Shown: piece after piece, positions 41,794-50,993 of the stretch
Layout of the letters: each line of letters opens with the position of its first letter
How positions within the stretch are numbered: the first letter of the stretch is position 1
Assembly: GCA_021791055.1 (NCBI GenBank)
Contig: JAJYXI010000046.1
Location: 16,188 to 80,187 of the forward strand
DNA: 64,000 nucleotides
DNA from: Nitrospirota bacterium
Lineage (GTDB): Bacteria; Nitrospirota; Thermodesulfovibrionia; Thermodesulfovibrionales; Dissulfurispiraceae
Reading direction: 5' to 3'
The notes under the pieces: model-generated
Databases searched by the model: none
Seen by the model: the letters and a program-made list of their open reading frames with translations, nothing else
What the model was told of the DNA's origin: nothing
Program-made: the position numbers and the translations under genes

Positions 41794-42819
41794 TTATATT
41801 TCTCTTCCAACTGCCTGAGCTATCGGCCTTAGCTCTTTCATCAATTGTGCGAACATGTCTGGTTTCAAAGACTGCTCGCCGTCCGAAAGTGCCTCTTCAG
41901 GATTTGTGTGAACCTCTATAATAAGCGCGTCAGCGCCTGCTGCAACAGAAGCCTTTGCCATTGGTGCAACCAAATCCCACTTGCCGACGCCATGGCTCGG
42001 ATCAACGACTACCGGCAGATGGGTCAGCTTCTTGAGCACAGGCACTGCGCTCAGATCGAGGGTATTTCTTGTTGCTGTTTCGAATGTCCTTATGCCCCTC
42101 TCGCAGAGCATGACATTCTGGTTTCCGCGGGACATTATATATTCAGCAGACATGAGCCACTCTTTTATTGTTGCGGAAAGTCCGCGCTTCAAAAGAACAG
42201 GCTTGTCAACAGATCCCACCTCAAGGAGGAGTCTGAAATTCTGCATATTTCTCGCTCCTATCTGGATTATGTCCGCGTACTCAACGATTACATCCATATC
42301 GCGGGGGTCCATTATCTCTGTGATTATCGGGAGGCCTGTCTTCTCCCTCGCTTCTGCAAGGTATCTGAGACCCTCTTCGCCGAGTCCCTGAAATGAATAG
42401 GGAGATGTCCTCGGTTTGTAAGCGCCGCCTCTGAGAAATGTTGCTCCTCCATCCTTCACCTTCTCTGCTATGGTCATCAGTATGGTCTTGTTCTCGACAG
42501 CACAGGGGCCTGCCATCACAAGAATCTTCTTGCCGCCGATGATATTGTCCCTCACATTTATCTCTGAATTTTCCTTCTTGAATTCACGGCTTGCGAGCTT
42601 GTAGGGCTTTAGTATCCTCACCACATTCTCAACGCCTGCCATTGCACGAATGGCATCCTCTTCCTCTTCTGTAACCTTCGCTGTATCTCCAATTACGCCG
42701 ATAATAGTCCTCTCTGTTCCCTGGGATACGGTTGCCTTCAGTCCTTTGCTCTCAAGCTTTTTAAGGACATGCTTTACATTCTCTTCCGGCGCATCCGGGC
42801 TCAGCACTATGATATCCAT
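41794..42819 (-). CDS. aroF: 3-deoxy-7-phosphoheptulonate synthase (type I-beta, with N-terminal FL domain)
   Basis: A 341-residue enzyme. Residues 1-~70 form a ferredoxin-like regulatory domain ([45 protein letters not shown]). The KDO8P-synthase-like barrel follows: [81 protein letters not shown] and [13 protein letters not shown]. It is the first step of the shikimate pathway; the N-terminal domain usually gives tyrosine feedback inhibition. GGAGG precedes the ATG. Confidence 0.95.
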   Translation of the reverse strand: MDIIVLSPDAPEENVKHVLKKLESKGLKATVSQGTERTIIGVIGDTAKVTEEEEDAIRAMAGVENVVRILKPYKLASREFKKENSEINVRDNIIGGKKILVMAGPCAVENKTILMTIAEKVKDGGATFLRGGAYKPRTSPYSFQGLGEEGLRYLAEAREKTGLPIITEIMDPRDMDVIVEYADIIQIGARNMQNFRLLLEVGSVDKPVLLKRGLSATIKEWLMSAEYIMSRGNQNVMLCERGIRTFETATRNTLDLSAVPVLKKLTHLPVVVDPSHGVGKWDLVAPMAKASVAAGADALIIEVHTNPEEALSDGEQSLKPDMFAQLMKELRPIAQAVGREI

Positions 42820-42845
42820 AATCTCCTCCTCTATTATTTAATTGC

Positions 42846-43979
42846 TCAATTACTCCAAGACTTAATCACTATTTTCAATGCCTCGATAAAGCGTTCATTT
42901 TCCTCCGGCAATCCTATGGTAACCCTTATCTCCCTCGGCCCCACAGTCCTTATAATCACACCCATTCTCAGAAGGGCCTCGTAAATATTTTTTGAGTCTG
43001 TGTTTAAAGGCATATATACGAAATTCGCTTCTGTAGGGACATATGTTATTCCCATGGAATCAAGCTCCCTATAAAGAAATTTCTTGCCCTGTTCATTAAT
43101 CTCAATCGACTTCTTTAGGTGTTCGTCATCCGTTAATGCATGCATTGCTGCAAGCTGCGAAAGGGTGTTTGTATTAAACGGCCCTCTGATTTTATTCATC
43201 TCTGTTATTATATCCTTCCTGGCTATACCATAGCCTATTCTCAGCCCTGCAAGTCCGTAAGCCTTTGAGAATGTCCTGAGAATAAGGATATCCCTGCCGC
43301 CAGCAAAATAGTTGAGAATATCAGGATACTCGGAATCCATTACATACTCGTAATATGCCTCGTCCACTATCACAAGCACGCCATCAGGAACTCTATTCAT
43401 GAATCTCTCAAATTCATCCCTATTATTAATAGTTCCTGTGGGATTATTTGGATTTGCAATAAAGATTATCTTTGTCCTATCGGTAGTGGTATCTGCTATC
43501 CCAGCCAAATCATGCCTGTAATCCAGAAGCGGCACCTCTTTGATTATTCCTCCGACAGATTTTACTGCTATGGAATAAGCAACAAATGACGGTGTTGCCA
43601 TTACAGCCTCATCACCGGGCCCCACGAATGTCCTGACAGCAATATCTATCAGCTCATTCGAGCCATTGCCGAGGATAATCTCATCGCTATCTACATTCAG
43701 CCTTTCAGAGATAGCGCTCTTTAGATAGTAGCCGTTGCTATCCGGATAACGGCTCAGCTCATGCCCGTTTTGGAAGAATTTCCTTAATGCCTCCACTGCC
43801 TTTTTAGACGGGCCGAGCGGATTTTCATTGGATGCCAGTTTTATGCTCCCCTTTATGCCCAATTCCCGCTCAAGCTCCTTAACGGGCTTTCCGGGCACAT
43901 ACGGCTTTATCTTGGATACATACTCCAGAGGTATTATCTTATTTTTTGGCACAGCGCTATTCCCTTTCAGTTCTTTCAT
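42846..43979 (-). CDS. hisC: Histidinol-phosphate/aromatic aminotransferase
   Basis: A 377-residue fold-I aminotransferase: IKLASNENPLGPSKKAVEAL, LGNGSNELIDIAVRTFV, FIANPNNPTGTINNRDEF, VIVDEAYYEYV and the Schiff-base Lys in LILRTFSKAYGLAGLRIGYGIA; C-terminal RMGVIIRTVGPREIRVTIG. In HisC the reaction is histidinol-phosphate transamination, but its position between pheA and aroF suggests it also serves phenylalanine/tyrosine synthesis. The start is uncertain: ATG 43979 is used; a TTG at 43997 is possible. The gene overlaps pheA. Confidence 0.9.
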   Translation of the reverse strand: MKELKGNSAVPKNKIIPLEYVSKIKPYVPGKPVKELERELGIKGSIKLASNENPLGPSKKAVEALRKFFQNGHELSRYPDSNGYYLKSAISERLNVDSDEIILGNGSNELIDIAVRTFVGPGDEAVMATPSFVAYSIAVKSVGGIIKEVPLLDYRHDLAGIADTTTDRTKIIFIANPNNPTGTINNRDEFERFMNRVPDGVLVIVDEAYYEYVMDSEYPDILNYFAGGRDILILRTFSKAYGLAGLRIGYGIARKDIITEMNKIRGPFNTNTLSQLAAMHALTDDEHLKKSIEINEQGKKFLYRELDSMGITYVPTEANFVYMPLNTDSKNIYEALLRMGVIIRTVGPREIRVTIGLPEENERFIEALKIVIKSWSN

Positions 43980-45060
43980 CGATAGGATATGAGCCAAGAT
44001 GTTTTAAATAGAGGCATGTCTCTTTTATTCCTTCTACTGCCTTTCTAACCTTTTTGTCTTCTATATGACCTTCCATGTCAACAAAGAAGATATACTCCCA
44101 CGCCCTCCTCTTTGATGGCCTCGATTCTATCTTCGTCAGATTTATCTTTGATTTTCTGAATGGAAGCAGTACATCATAAAGGGCTCCCGGCCTATCCTTC
44201 ACAGAAAACAGTATGGATGTCTTGTCTTTACCGGATTTTGACGGGTAATCCTTGGATATCACCAGAAACCTTGTATAGTTGTTTTTATTATCCTCTATAT
44301 GCCTCTCCACAAACTGCAGGTCATAGACCCTCGCAGCAAGCTCGCTGGCAATAGCAGCGGCTTCTTCGTCCTGCGAAGCAATCTCTGCTGCCCTCGCAGT
44401 GCTCGTGGATTCAAGTATCGGGATATTGGGCATATTTGCCTCAAGCCAAACCCTGCACTGGGCAGTAGCCTGTGGATGGGAATATATCTTTTTCACCTTT
44501 TCCCTTTCCCCGCTTTTTGACAGGAGGTTGTGCGAAACCTCTAAAAGCACTTCTGCTGATATCTTCAGGTCATAATCCATGAACATATCAAGGGTATAGC
44601 TGACAACGCCTTCATTGGAGTTCTCGATGGGAACGACTCCATAATTCACCATCCCGCTCTCTGTCTCATCAAACACAGCCTTTATACTGTCAACAGGAAT
44701 ATACCTTGCGGAAAAACCAAAATGTCTCATGGCAGCAAGGTTGGTAAATGTCCCTTCAGGCCCGAGGTATGCCACTTTTAGGGGTTCTTCGAGGGAAAGG
44801 GATGCTGACATTATTTCCCTGAAAATAACCCTCAATGCATCATTGGGGAAAGGCCCCTTATTTAATGCAGTGATGCGCTCAAGGATTGCCCTCTCACGTT
44901 CGGGCTGGTGAAACTTTAGATTGGCCTTCCTCTTTATATTGGCTATTTCTATGGCTGTGTTCGCCCTTTTGTTTAAAAGCCCAAGCATCTCCGCATCGAT
45001 TCCATCTATCTCTTCCCTGAGTTTTTCGAGGCCGGCGATTATCTCTTTGTTTTCGGACAT
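43957..45060 (-). CDS. pheA: Chorismate mutase / prephenate dehydratase
   Basis: A 367-residue P-protein: an AroQ chorismate mutase domain (residues 1-~90; LREEIDGIDAEMLGLLNKRANTAIEIANIKR), a prephenate dehydratase domain (VAYLGPEGTFTNLAAMRHFG, NYGVVPIENSNEGVVSYTLDMFMD, IYSHPQATAQCRVWL, TRFLVISKD) and a C-terminal ACT domain (KTSILFSVKDRPGALYDVLLPFRKSKINLTKIESRPSKRRAWEYIFFVDMEGH) for phenylalanine feedback. First gene of the aromatic block after pyk. Confidence 0.95.
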   Translation of the reverse strand: MSENKEIIAGLEKLREEIDGIDAEMLGLLNKRANTAIEIANIKRKANLKFHQPERERAILERITALNKGPFPNDALRVIFREIMSASLSLEEPLKVAYLGPEGTFTNLAAMRHFGFSARYIPVDSIKAVFDETESGMVNYGVVPIENSNEGVVSYTLDMFMDYDLKISAEVLLEVSHNLLSKSGEREKVKKIYSHPQATAQCRVWLEANMPNIPILESTSTARAAEIASQDEEAAAIASELAARVYDLQFVERHIEDNKNNYTRFLVISKDYPSKSGKDKTSILFSVKDRPGALYDVLLPFRKSKINLTKIESRPSKRRAWEYIFFVDMEGHIEDKKVRKAVEGIKETCLYLKHLGSYPIDERTERE

Positions 45061-45101
45061 AGTTTTTAATGATACAGCAATATTCCTTATTTTTTCAATG
45101 G

Positions 45102-46511
45102 TTAGAGCCTGTGGAGTCTTATGATATTAGGTTTTCCAAGAAACGGCGAGCTTGCAACAAAGACAATGCTGTCACCTTTTTCAGCCAGTCTTTCTTTAAT
45201 CAGAGATTTTTCTATCTCTGACATAAACTTAGCATCGAGGATTTCCATATCCCTGCGCCTTATCAATTTGGCAGAGGTCCCCCAATAAAGCGGAGTCCTC
45301 CTCAAGACATGCTCATCAGGGGTAAAGGCGATTACAGGCACATCAGGCCTGAGTTTAGACAAAAGCCCTGCTGTGAATCCAGAGCGGGTAAAGACCACAA
45401 TGGCCTTTGCACCTATGTCGTGGGCAGCCTTGCATGCACCGTCAGCAACGGCCTCTGGAAATGTGTTTCCTATATGGTATGCGGATACAGTCCTTTGGGC
45501 GGAACTCGCCTCTGTATATTTTATTATCATGTCCATCATTTTCACAGACTCAACCGGATATTTGCCAACTGTTGTTTCCGCTGAAAGCATCAATGCATCT
45601 GTCCCGTCCAGCACGGCATTTGCAACATCCGTAGCCTCAGCCCTTGTGGGCCTTGTATGCTGTGTCATGGACTCAAGCATCTGCGTGGCTGTTATCACAA
45701 GTTTACCTTTTTTGTTTGCAAGGTCAATGAGCATTTTTTGGATCACCGGCACCTTCTCTGTGGGCATTTCCACTCCAAGATCTCCCCTCGCAACCATAAT
45801 CCCATCAACAATGTCCATAATCTCATCGATATTATCCAGCGCCTCCGGTTTTTCTATCTTGGCTATCAAAGGAGGCAGTTTTACCCTCTTTGTTTTTGCC
45901 CAATTCAATACAAGCTCGATATCCTCTGCCGTCCTCACAAATGATATGGCGACATAATCAACACCCATCTTAAGGCCGAATTCGAGGTCTTTCCTGTCTT
46001 TCTCTGTAAATGCAGGAAGAGAGGTCTTTGAAAAAGGCAGATTAACGCCCTTTTTTGATTTTAAAAGCCCGCCTTCAACGACCTTTGCCTTTAATGCCTT
46101 GCTTGTTTTGCCGATTACATTAAATTTTACAAGACCATCATCAATGAGAATCTTTTCGCCTTCTCTGACATCCCTTAATAAGGCTGGATAAGATATGTAC
46201 AGTGATTTGTTATTACTTATATCGGTGCCGGGATAGAGAAAAATTTCATCCCCTGTCTTTAACATCACAGAATCCCCTTCAACATTCCCTATCCTTATCT
46301 TTATCCCCTGCAAGTCCTGAAGAATAGAGACCACTTTCTTCTGTCTTGAAGATTCTTCTCTGACAAGAGCTGCGACCTTTTGATGTGTCTCATAATCTCC
46401 GTGGGAAAAATTCAGGCGGGCAACATCCATCCCGCTTCTAATCAAAGCGCTGATTATCTTTCTGCTGTCAGACGCAGGGCCTATTGTGCAGACTATCTTT
46501 GCTTTACGCAT
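45102..46511 (-). CDS. pyk: Pyruvate kinase
   Basis: A 469-residue enzyme: KIVCTIGPASDSRKIISALIRSGMDVARLNFSHG, the B domain, KDRKDLEFGLKMGVDYVAISFVRTAEDI, IAKIEKPEALDNIDEIMDIVDGIMVARGDLGVEMP (substrate and K+ site), ATQMLESMTQHTRPTRAEATDVANAVLDGTDALMLSAETTVGKYPVESV and a C-domain. It converts PEP and ADP to pyruvate and ATP. Starts one base after the nadB stop, so translation is coupled. Confidence 0.96.
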   Translation of the reverse strand: MRKAKIVCTIGPASDSRKIISALIRSGMDVARLNFSHGDYETHQKVAALVREESSRQKKVVSILQDLQGIKIRIGNVEGDSVMLKTGDEIFLYPGTDISNNKSLYISYPALLRDVREGEKILIDDGLVKFNVIGKTSKALKAKVVEGGLLKSKKGVNLPFSKTSLPAFTEKDRKDLEFGLKMGVDYVAISFVRTAEDIELVLNWAKTKRVKLPPLIAKIEKPEALDNIDEIMDIVDGIMVARGDLGVEMPTEKVPVIQKMLIDLANKKGKLVITATQMLESMTQHTRPTRAEATDVANAVLDGTDALMLSAETTVGKYPVESVKMMDMIIKYTEASSAQRTVSAYHIGNTFPEAVADGACKAAHDIGAKAIVVFTRSGFTAGLLSKLRPDVPVIAFTPDEHVLRRTPLYWGTSAKLIRRRDMEILDAKFMSEIEKSLIKERLAEKGDSIVFVASSPFLGKPNIIRLHRL

Positions 46512-46512
46512 G

Positions 46513-48105
46513 TTATGTCACCTTCGTTCCTTCAGGCGTTCTTACTACAATTATATGCCTCTGCCAGTTTTCTCCTCTTTCCTTGTAATCCGACCGGTAG
46601 TGGGCGCCGACACTCCCCTTCCTCTCCAATGCGGCCTCTGTAATCATGAATGCCACTGTAAGCATATTCTTTAACTCAAGTCCTCTCCTCGTATTAAAAT
46701 CCATGTCTAATATAGATCTCCACATTGAAAGATTTTCCATTGCCTCATTAAGAGAGACACCGCACCTTATTATTCCGACCTTTTCCCACATGAGCCTTCT
46801 GAGCGATGTCCTCACTTCTTCCAGATCAAAATCAGGCGCGGATATATCAGAGGTTTTTCTTTCTTGACCCTTGACCTTTGACCCTTGACCCTCTTGCTGC
46901 GAAGCAGCAACTCCTGCCCGGTAGCCATACACAAGCCCTTCAAGGAGGCTGTTGCTTGCAAGCCTGTTGGCGCCGTGAACGCCTGTGCATGCAACCTCCC
47001 CTGCTGCATACAATCCCTCTATGCTTGTAGCACCATTTATATCTGTTTTTACGCCTCCCATCATATAGTGCGCTGCAGGCGATACAGGTATTAAATCCCT
47101 TGTTATGTTCAAATCGTACTGAAGGCATGTGGAATAAATCCTCGGAAATCTTTTCTTAACAAATTCCGAATCCCGATGCGTAAGATCAAGATAGACATGG
47201 CTGCTGTTTGTCCTCACCATCTCCGATATTATTGCCCTCGAGACCACATCCCTCGGTGCAAGCTCTGCATCAGGATGGTAATTTTTCATAAACGGTTCTT
47301 TAAAGATATTCTTTAAAATTGCGCCTTCTCCCCTCATAGCCTCGCTCAATAGAAATTGTGGGGCAGACGGAGCAAAAAGAACTGTGGGATGAAACTGCAC
47401 AAACTCCATGTCCTCAAGAATAGCTCCTGCCCTGTATGCAATGGCCATGCCGTCTCCGGTCGCAACAGCAGGGTTTGTTGTTCTTGAAAATATCTGCCCT
47501 GCGCCTCCTGTTGCGAGCAGGGTTGCCTTTGCATGAATGGCAATCAACTCCGAACCCGGAACTCCAAACTCCGAACTTTTTAAAACATACGCTCCTTTGC
47601 ATCTTTCATCTTCAACAATAAGGTCAACAACTGTATAGAATTGCATCCTCTGGATTGTTGTGAAAGACCTAACCTTATTCACTAAAACCCTTAATAATTC
47701 CCTGCCAGTAGAGTCGCCGTGAGCGTGCAGTATCCTCCGCTTTGTATGTGCTGCCTCCATTGTGAATGCTAATTTTGTGCCTTCCTTATCAAACTCTGCG
47801 CCCCACTCTATAAGCTCAAAGATCCTTGCTGGTCCCTCTTCCACAAGGATTTTTACAGCATCTTCTCTGCAGAGGCCATCCCCTGCCTTTATGGTATCCT
47901 CAAAATGAATGCCCACCTCGTCTTCATCACTCAGGGCCACTGCAACTCCCCCCTGGGCATATTCCGTGCTGCTTTCTGTGGGAATGTCCTTTGTGACAAC
48001 AATTACACTGCCGTGAGGAGCAAGTTCTATGGCTGCCCTCAGCCCTGCAACACCGCTGCCGATAACAAGGAAGTCTGTAGTTATATTCTGCATGCTATTT
48101 GACAT
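46513..48105 (-). CDS. nadB: L-aspartate oxidase with two repeat insertions
   Basis: A 530-residue flavoprotein: FAD-binding DFLVIGSGVAGLRAAIELA, SSTEYAQGGVAVAL, AHTKRRILHAHGDSTGRELLRVL, TNPAVATGDGMAIAYRAGA, EFVQFHPTVLF, the Arg region HYMMGGVKTDINGATSIEGLYAAGEVACTGVHGANRLASNSLLEGLVYG, and a C-terminal helical domain. It makes iminoaspartate for NAD. Two in-frame heptamer arrays extend surface loops: SSEFGVPGSELI (residues ~177-188) and QEGQGSKVKGQERK (~405-418). Start ATG 48105. Confidence 0.94.
   Translation of the reverse strand: MSNSMQNITTDFLVIGSGVAGLRAAIELAPHGSVIVVTKDIPTESSTEYAQGGVAVALSDEDEVGIHFEDTIKAGDGLCREDAVKILVEEGPARIFELIEWGAEFDKEGTKLAFTMEAAHTKRRILHAHGDSTGRELLRVLVNKVRSFTTIQRMQFYTVVDLIVEDERCKGAYVLKSSEFGVPGSELIAIHAKATLLATGGAGQIFSRTTNPAVATGDGMAIAYRAGAILEDMEFVQFHPTVLFAPSAPQFLLSEAMRGEGAILKNIFKEPFMKNYHPDAELAPRDVVSRAIISEMVRTNSSHVYLDLTHRDSEFVKKRFPRIYSTCLQYDLNITRDLIPVSPAAHYMMGGVKTDINGATSIEGLYAAGEVACTGVHGANRLASNSLLEGLVYGYRAGVAASQQEGQGSKVKGQERKTSDISAPDFDLEEVRTSLRRLMWEKVGIIRCGVSLNEAMENLSMWRSILDMDFNTRRGLELKNMLTVAFMITEAALERKGSVGAHYRSDYKERGENWQRHIIVVRTPEGTKVT
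46863..46890. repeat. Heptamer array inside nadB (C-terminal part)
   Basis: CTTGACC, CTTGACC, TTTGACC, CTTGACC. In frame; encodes GQGSKVKGQE. Confidence 0.85.
47546..47580. repeat. Heptamer array inside nadB (N-terminal part)
   Basis: AACTCCG, AACCCGG, AACTCCA, AACTCCG, AACTTTT. In frame; encodes SSEFGVPGSE. Confidence 0.85.
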
Positions 48106-48118
48106 ATACACCGCTCAT

Positions 48119-48442
48119 TTATAATTTTTTATGACACCTCGCACATGCCTCTGGTTTATTCGTGGCAAATGCCCTTGTGCCGTTGTGGCATTCACCGCAG
48201 TATTTTCCTGCAATAATCTCCACCATCTTCATGTTGGCATAATCCTTCTTCATCATAAATGGCTTTGGATGGCAGTCGCTGCATTTAAAACCCTTTTCTG
48301 CATGAACTCCGCCATCAAAAACAACAGTGCTTATCCCGGTTTTCCATTCCAGAACCCTTCCGATTGGAACTGCCGTAGCGATACCGGCGAGAAAGAATGT
48401 AATCAACACTGCCGCTAAAACTCGAATAGCAGATACCTTCAT
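48119..48442 (-). CDS. Triheme c7-type cytochrome
   Basis: A 107-residue exported cytochrome: signal peptide MKVSAIRVLAAVLITFFLAGIATA, then three CxxCH sites (CSDCH, CGECH, CARCH) with extra His (VVFDGGVHAEKGFKCSDCH, the c7 triheme domain pattern). It is a periplasmic electron carrier, plausibly a partner of the Rieske/cyt b complex. The ATG at 48442 follows AGGAGGGG. Follows nadB direction with 14 bp between genes. Confidence 0.88.
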   Translation of the reverse strand: MKVSAIRVLAAVLITFFLAGIATAVPIGRVLEWKTGISTVVFDGGVHAEKGFKCSDCHPKPFMMKKDYANMKMVEIIAGKYCGECHNGTRAFATNKPEACARCHKKL

Positions 48443-48547
48443 CTTATGATCCCCTCCTGATGCTGTATTATAAAATTCATCTGATTTCTTAATAATATGA
48501 TAATTTATCATAGAACTATCAGGAATTAAATGGCAAAGTTCATCTTG

Positions 48548-48615
48548 ACCCCGTTAGAAAACAATCTATATCATTTGGGATAGGTTTGATCCCATGTTCA
48601 ATTTTCTAACGGGGT
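48548..48615. repeat. Nested palindromic element in the cytochrome/osmC gap
   Basis: A perfect 14 bp inverted repeat (ACCCCGTTAGAAAA 48548-48561, TTTTCTAACGGGGT 48602-48615) encloses TGGGAT/ATCCCA (48576-48594). It looks like a small mobile or regulatory palindrome. Its right end runs into the osmC -35 box. Confidence 0.6.
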
Positions 48616-48644
48616 TGACTACACATCGCAGGTTTAAATAAAAT
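48615..48644 (+). promoter_or_regulatory. Promoter of osmC-mqnB
   Basis: TTGACT (48615-48620), an 18 bp spacer and TAAAAT (48639-48644). The -35 begins at the last base of the palindromic element. Confidence 0.6.
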
Positions 48645-48675
48645 CCATGAATACATTATATCCAAGGAGGACATT

Positions 48676-49170
48676 ATGGCTGAAAAGGCGGAAGAAAAAC
48701 TCGAAGAATCCCTGAAAGGCTATAAAGAAAAAATCAGCCCCGTTGTCAAAGCAACACTGTCGTGGGACAGGGACCTTATATTTGTGGGCAGGACTAATGA
48801 GGGATATGAGATAGAGTTTGATGCCCATGTGCAGTGGGGATGCAAGCCCACAGATGCATTGCTTTTGAGCCTTGCAGGGTGTATGGGAATAGATGTAGTG
48901 ATGTTCCTGCAGAAAATGAGGACAGAGATAACAAATTTCAAGATGGACATTATCGGAGAGAGGAATCCTACCCCTCCCCAGTATTTCAAGGCAGTCGAGA
49001 TGATTTTAAATATTGCTGGAAAGAACTTAGATCCTAAAAAGATTGACCGTGCAATAGCCCTATCCCATGAAAAGTACTGTTCTGTTTACAACTCCTTGAG
49101 GAAGGATATGGATGTAAAGGTGAAATACATCCTCGAAGAAAAAGAGCCGACAAAAGAGATAAGCGATTGA
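48676..49170 (+). CDS. OsmC-family protein
   Basis: A 164-residue OsmC/Ohr-like protein: VKATLSWDRDLIFVGRTNEGYEIEFDAHVQWGCKPTDALLLSLAGCMGIDVVMFLQKMR, then GERNPTPPQYFKAVEMILNIAG and IDRAIALSHEKYCSVYNSL. The two cysteine positions (SLAGCMG and EKYCSVYN) match the family's peroxidatic and resolving cysteines. It probably reduces organic hydroperoxides. AAGGAGG precedes the start. Overlaps mqnB by one base. Confidence 0.87.
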   Translation: MAEKAEEKLEESLKGYKEKISPVVKATLSWDRDLIFVGRTNEGYEIEFDAHVQWGCKPTDALLLSLAGCMGIDVVMFLQKMRTEITNFKMDIIGERNPTPPQYFKAVEMILNIAGKNLDPKKIDRAIALSHEKYCSVYNSLRKDMDVKVKYILEEKEPTKEISD

Positions 49171-49841
49171 TGCTCTCAGGAATCATCGCATCAACACAAA
49201 TAGAAGCTGATTTAATCATGAAACAGCTTTCAGAAAAAGAAGAGATTTCTATACAGGGAAAGTCCTTCTACAAAGGTTCGTTAGGCAAAAATATCCATGC
49301 AGTTATCTGTATATGCGGCATAGGCAAGGCCAACGCTGCACATGGGACAACCCTTCTCTTAGAAAAATTCAGTCCTGATTTAGTATATGTCATCGGTATC
49401 GGGGGCGCGTATCCATCTTCAGGATTGGACATCGGAGATATTGCAGTTGCAGAAAAGGAGTTATATGGCGATGATGGATTAATGGTGAAGAATGGCTTTT
49501 TCACCATTAAAGAGGTTCTGGGATATCCTGAAAACGATTTTCCCATGTTCGTTCCAGAAAAATTGAGGAGTTTCATGGCAAAGGGCAACTTCGTTACCGT
49601 GTCAACATGCACAGGCACCATGGAAAGGGGAAAAGAAATAGAGAAAAGATTTAATGCAATCTGCGAGAATATGGAGGGCGCTGCCATTGCCCATGTGTGT
49701 TCATTGTCAGGAGTTCCGGTGGCAGAGATAAGAGGTATAAGCAATATTATCGAGGATAGGACAGCTGCGCCGCTTAATAAATCTGACATTATTAAAGCCG
49801 CAGAGAATGTACAAAAGTTTTTTTTAGAGCGGCTTGTATAG
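49170..49841 (+). CDS. mqnB: Futalosine hydrolase
   Basis: A 223-residue nucleosidase of the MTA/SAH family: IIASTQIEADLIMKQL, HAVICICGIGKANAAHGTTLLLEKFSPDLVYVIGIGGAYPSSGLDIGDIAVAEKELYGDDG and CENMEGAAIAHVCSLSGVPVAEIRGISNIIEDR. It hydrolyses futalosine in the futalosine menaquinone pathway; mqnE and mqnC are 6 kb away. Start ATG shares its A with the osmC stop (TGATG). Convergent overlap of 18 bp with pyrE. Confidence 0.9.
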   Translation: MLSGIIASTQIEADLIMKQLSEKEEISIQGKSFYKGSLGKNIHAVICICGIGKANAAHGTTLLLEKFSPDLVYVIGIGGAYPSSGLDIGDIAVAEKELYGDDGLMVKNGFFTIKEVLGYPENDFPMFVPEKLRSFMAKGNFVTVSTCTGTMERGKEIEKRFNAICENMEGAAIAHVCSLSGVPVAEIRGISNIIEDRTAAPLNKSDIIKAAENVQKFFLERLV

Positions 49842-50402
49842 CCTCATTACATCGTCCCGTGTTACAACAGCTTCCACCAGCTTATAGTCACCCTTGATGT
49901 CCTTCAATTGCTCCATTATGTTTTCGTATCCGCCTTCCTGTCTGTCAACAAGGGCTATAACCTTGACAATATCAAGTCCTGCCTCCTTTGCCCTTGTTAT
50001 TGCCTCAATAGTGGACTTGCCTGTGGTGATGACATCATCCACAATGACCACTTTATCACCTGCCTTTACATTGCCTTCAATCCATTGCATTGTTCCATGG
50101 GTCTTAGCAGTCTTCCTCACAACAAAAGCCTGGATAGGCTTGCCTTTAAGATAAGACGTGTATGCTACTGCATCAGCTATTGGGTCAGCACCCAGGGTAA
50201 GTCCGCCAATGGCATTAACTGGCAGGTCCTTTATCATCTCAAAAATAATATTTCCTATCAGATACTTTCCTTCAGGGTCAAGGGTTACAGCCTTGCAGTT
50301 AAAATAATAGTTACTCATGCGCCCTGAGACCAGCTTAAAGATGGGATCTTCGCTGTATTTAAATGCCTTTTCGTAAATCAATTGAATCAGCCTTTTCCTC
50401 AT
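49824..50402 (-). CDS. pyrE: Orotate phosphoribosyltransferase
   Basis: A 192-residue PRTase: FKLVSGRMSNYYFNCKAVTLDPEG, IGGLTLGADPIADAVAY, FVVRKTAKTHG (catalytic Lys loop) and the PRPP motif VVIVDDVITTGKSTIEAI. It makes OMP from orotate. The start at 50402 follows AAGGAG; an upstream ATG belongs to the leader. A strong hairpin ends 15 nt before the ATG, leaving no room for a promoter between, so attenuation or read-through is likely. Confidence 0.92.
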   Translation of the reverse strand: MRKRLIQLIYEKAFKYSEDPIFKLVSGRMSNYYFNCKAVTLDPEGKYLIGNIIFEMIKDLPVNAIGGLTLGADPIADAVAYTSYLKGKPIQAFVVRKTAKTHGTMQWIEGNVKAGDKVVIVDDVITTGKSTIEAITRAKEAGLDIVKVIALVDRQEGGYENIMEQLKDIKGDYKLVEAVVTRDDVMRLYKPL

Positions 50403-50417
50403 AAATCTCCTTTCATG

Positions 50418-50456
50418 AAAAAGCCTCACCATCCAATCACGATAGCGAGGCTTTTT
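50418..50456 (-). terminator. Terminator-like hairpin in the pyrE leader
   Basis: A 10 bp stem (AAAAAGCCTC/GAGGCTTTTT) with a 19 nt loop and T-run. It could end the glycine-zipper gene transcript, or act as a pyrE attenuator, since it lies directly before the pyrE Shine-Dalgarno. Confidence 0.65.
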
Positions 50457-50464
50457 GACTTTTT

Positions 50465-50492
50465 ACTTATGACTTATGACTCATGACTCTTT
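50465..50492. repeat. Heptamer array after the glycine-zipper gene
   Basis: ACTTATG, ACTTATG, ACTCATG, ACTCTTT; touches the stop codon of the minus-strand gene. Confidence 0.75.
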
Positions 50493-50925
50493 AGTATCTC
50501 CTCTCGTATTTTTCGCTCTCGCAGACCTCTTTGACTTCGTCTTTTACAAGGCGGTCATTCTCCCAGGTCCTTTCGCGAACCTTTCTGCACTTAGTATGCT
50601 CATCGGGACGATAAGTATCGCTTACTGGTTCAGCCCGATATACGCCGCGGCCATCCTCTGTTTTATACTCCACAGGCTTTCCGCTATGGGCCGCTTCCCT
50701 TGCCCCTCGGACAGAGACGTCAGCAATGGTTGCCCCAAGTATAGCGCCAAGCCCTGCGCCTATAACACCGCCTCGCCAGGGGTTCTTGCGGTCAAGGAGA
50801 GCCCCTGCAATGCCGCCCACCACGCCGCCTGCTCCAGCTCCCTCATAGTGATATGTGGCGCAACCACTTACCGTTAATAGAACAAGTATCATTAAGATCG
50901 CTATTGCTTTGCCTCTTATAAACAT
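50491..50925 (-). CDS. Glycine-zipper outer-membrane lipoprotein
   Basis: A 144-residue lipoprotein: signal peptide AIAILMILVLLTVSGC (lipobox VSGC). It then has a glycine-zipper segment (AGAGGVVGGIAGALLDRKNPWRGGVIGAGLGAILGATIA) and a hydrophilic C-terminal part with two cysteines (KCRKVRERTWENDRLVKDEVKEVC). Similar to SlyB/Rickettsia 17 kDa-type envelope proteins. Role in envelope integrity is inferred. Confidence 0.8.
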   Translation of the reverse strand: MFIRGKAIAILMILVLLTVSGCATYHYEGAGAGGVVGGIAGALLDRKNPWRGGVIGAGLGAILGATIADVSVRGAREAAHSGKPVEYKTEDGRGVYRAEPVSDTYRPDEHTKCRKVRERTWENDRLVKDEVKEVCESEKYERRY

Positions 50926-50993
50926 TTTTACCTCCGTGATTAACAGATTTTATTAAATTGTATCACTGTTAACCCGTATATTTCAAATATCTA

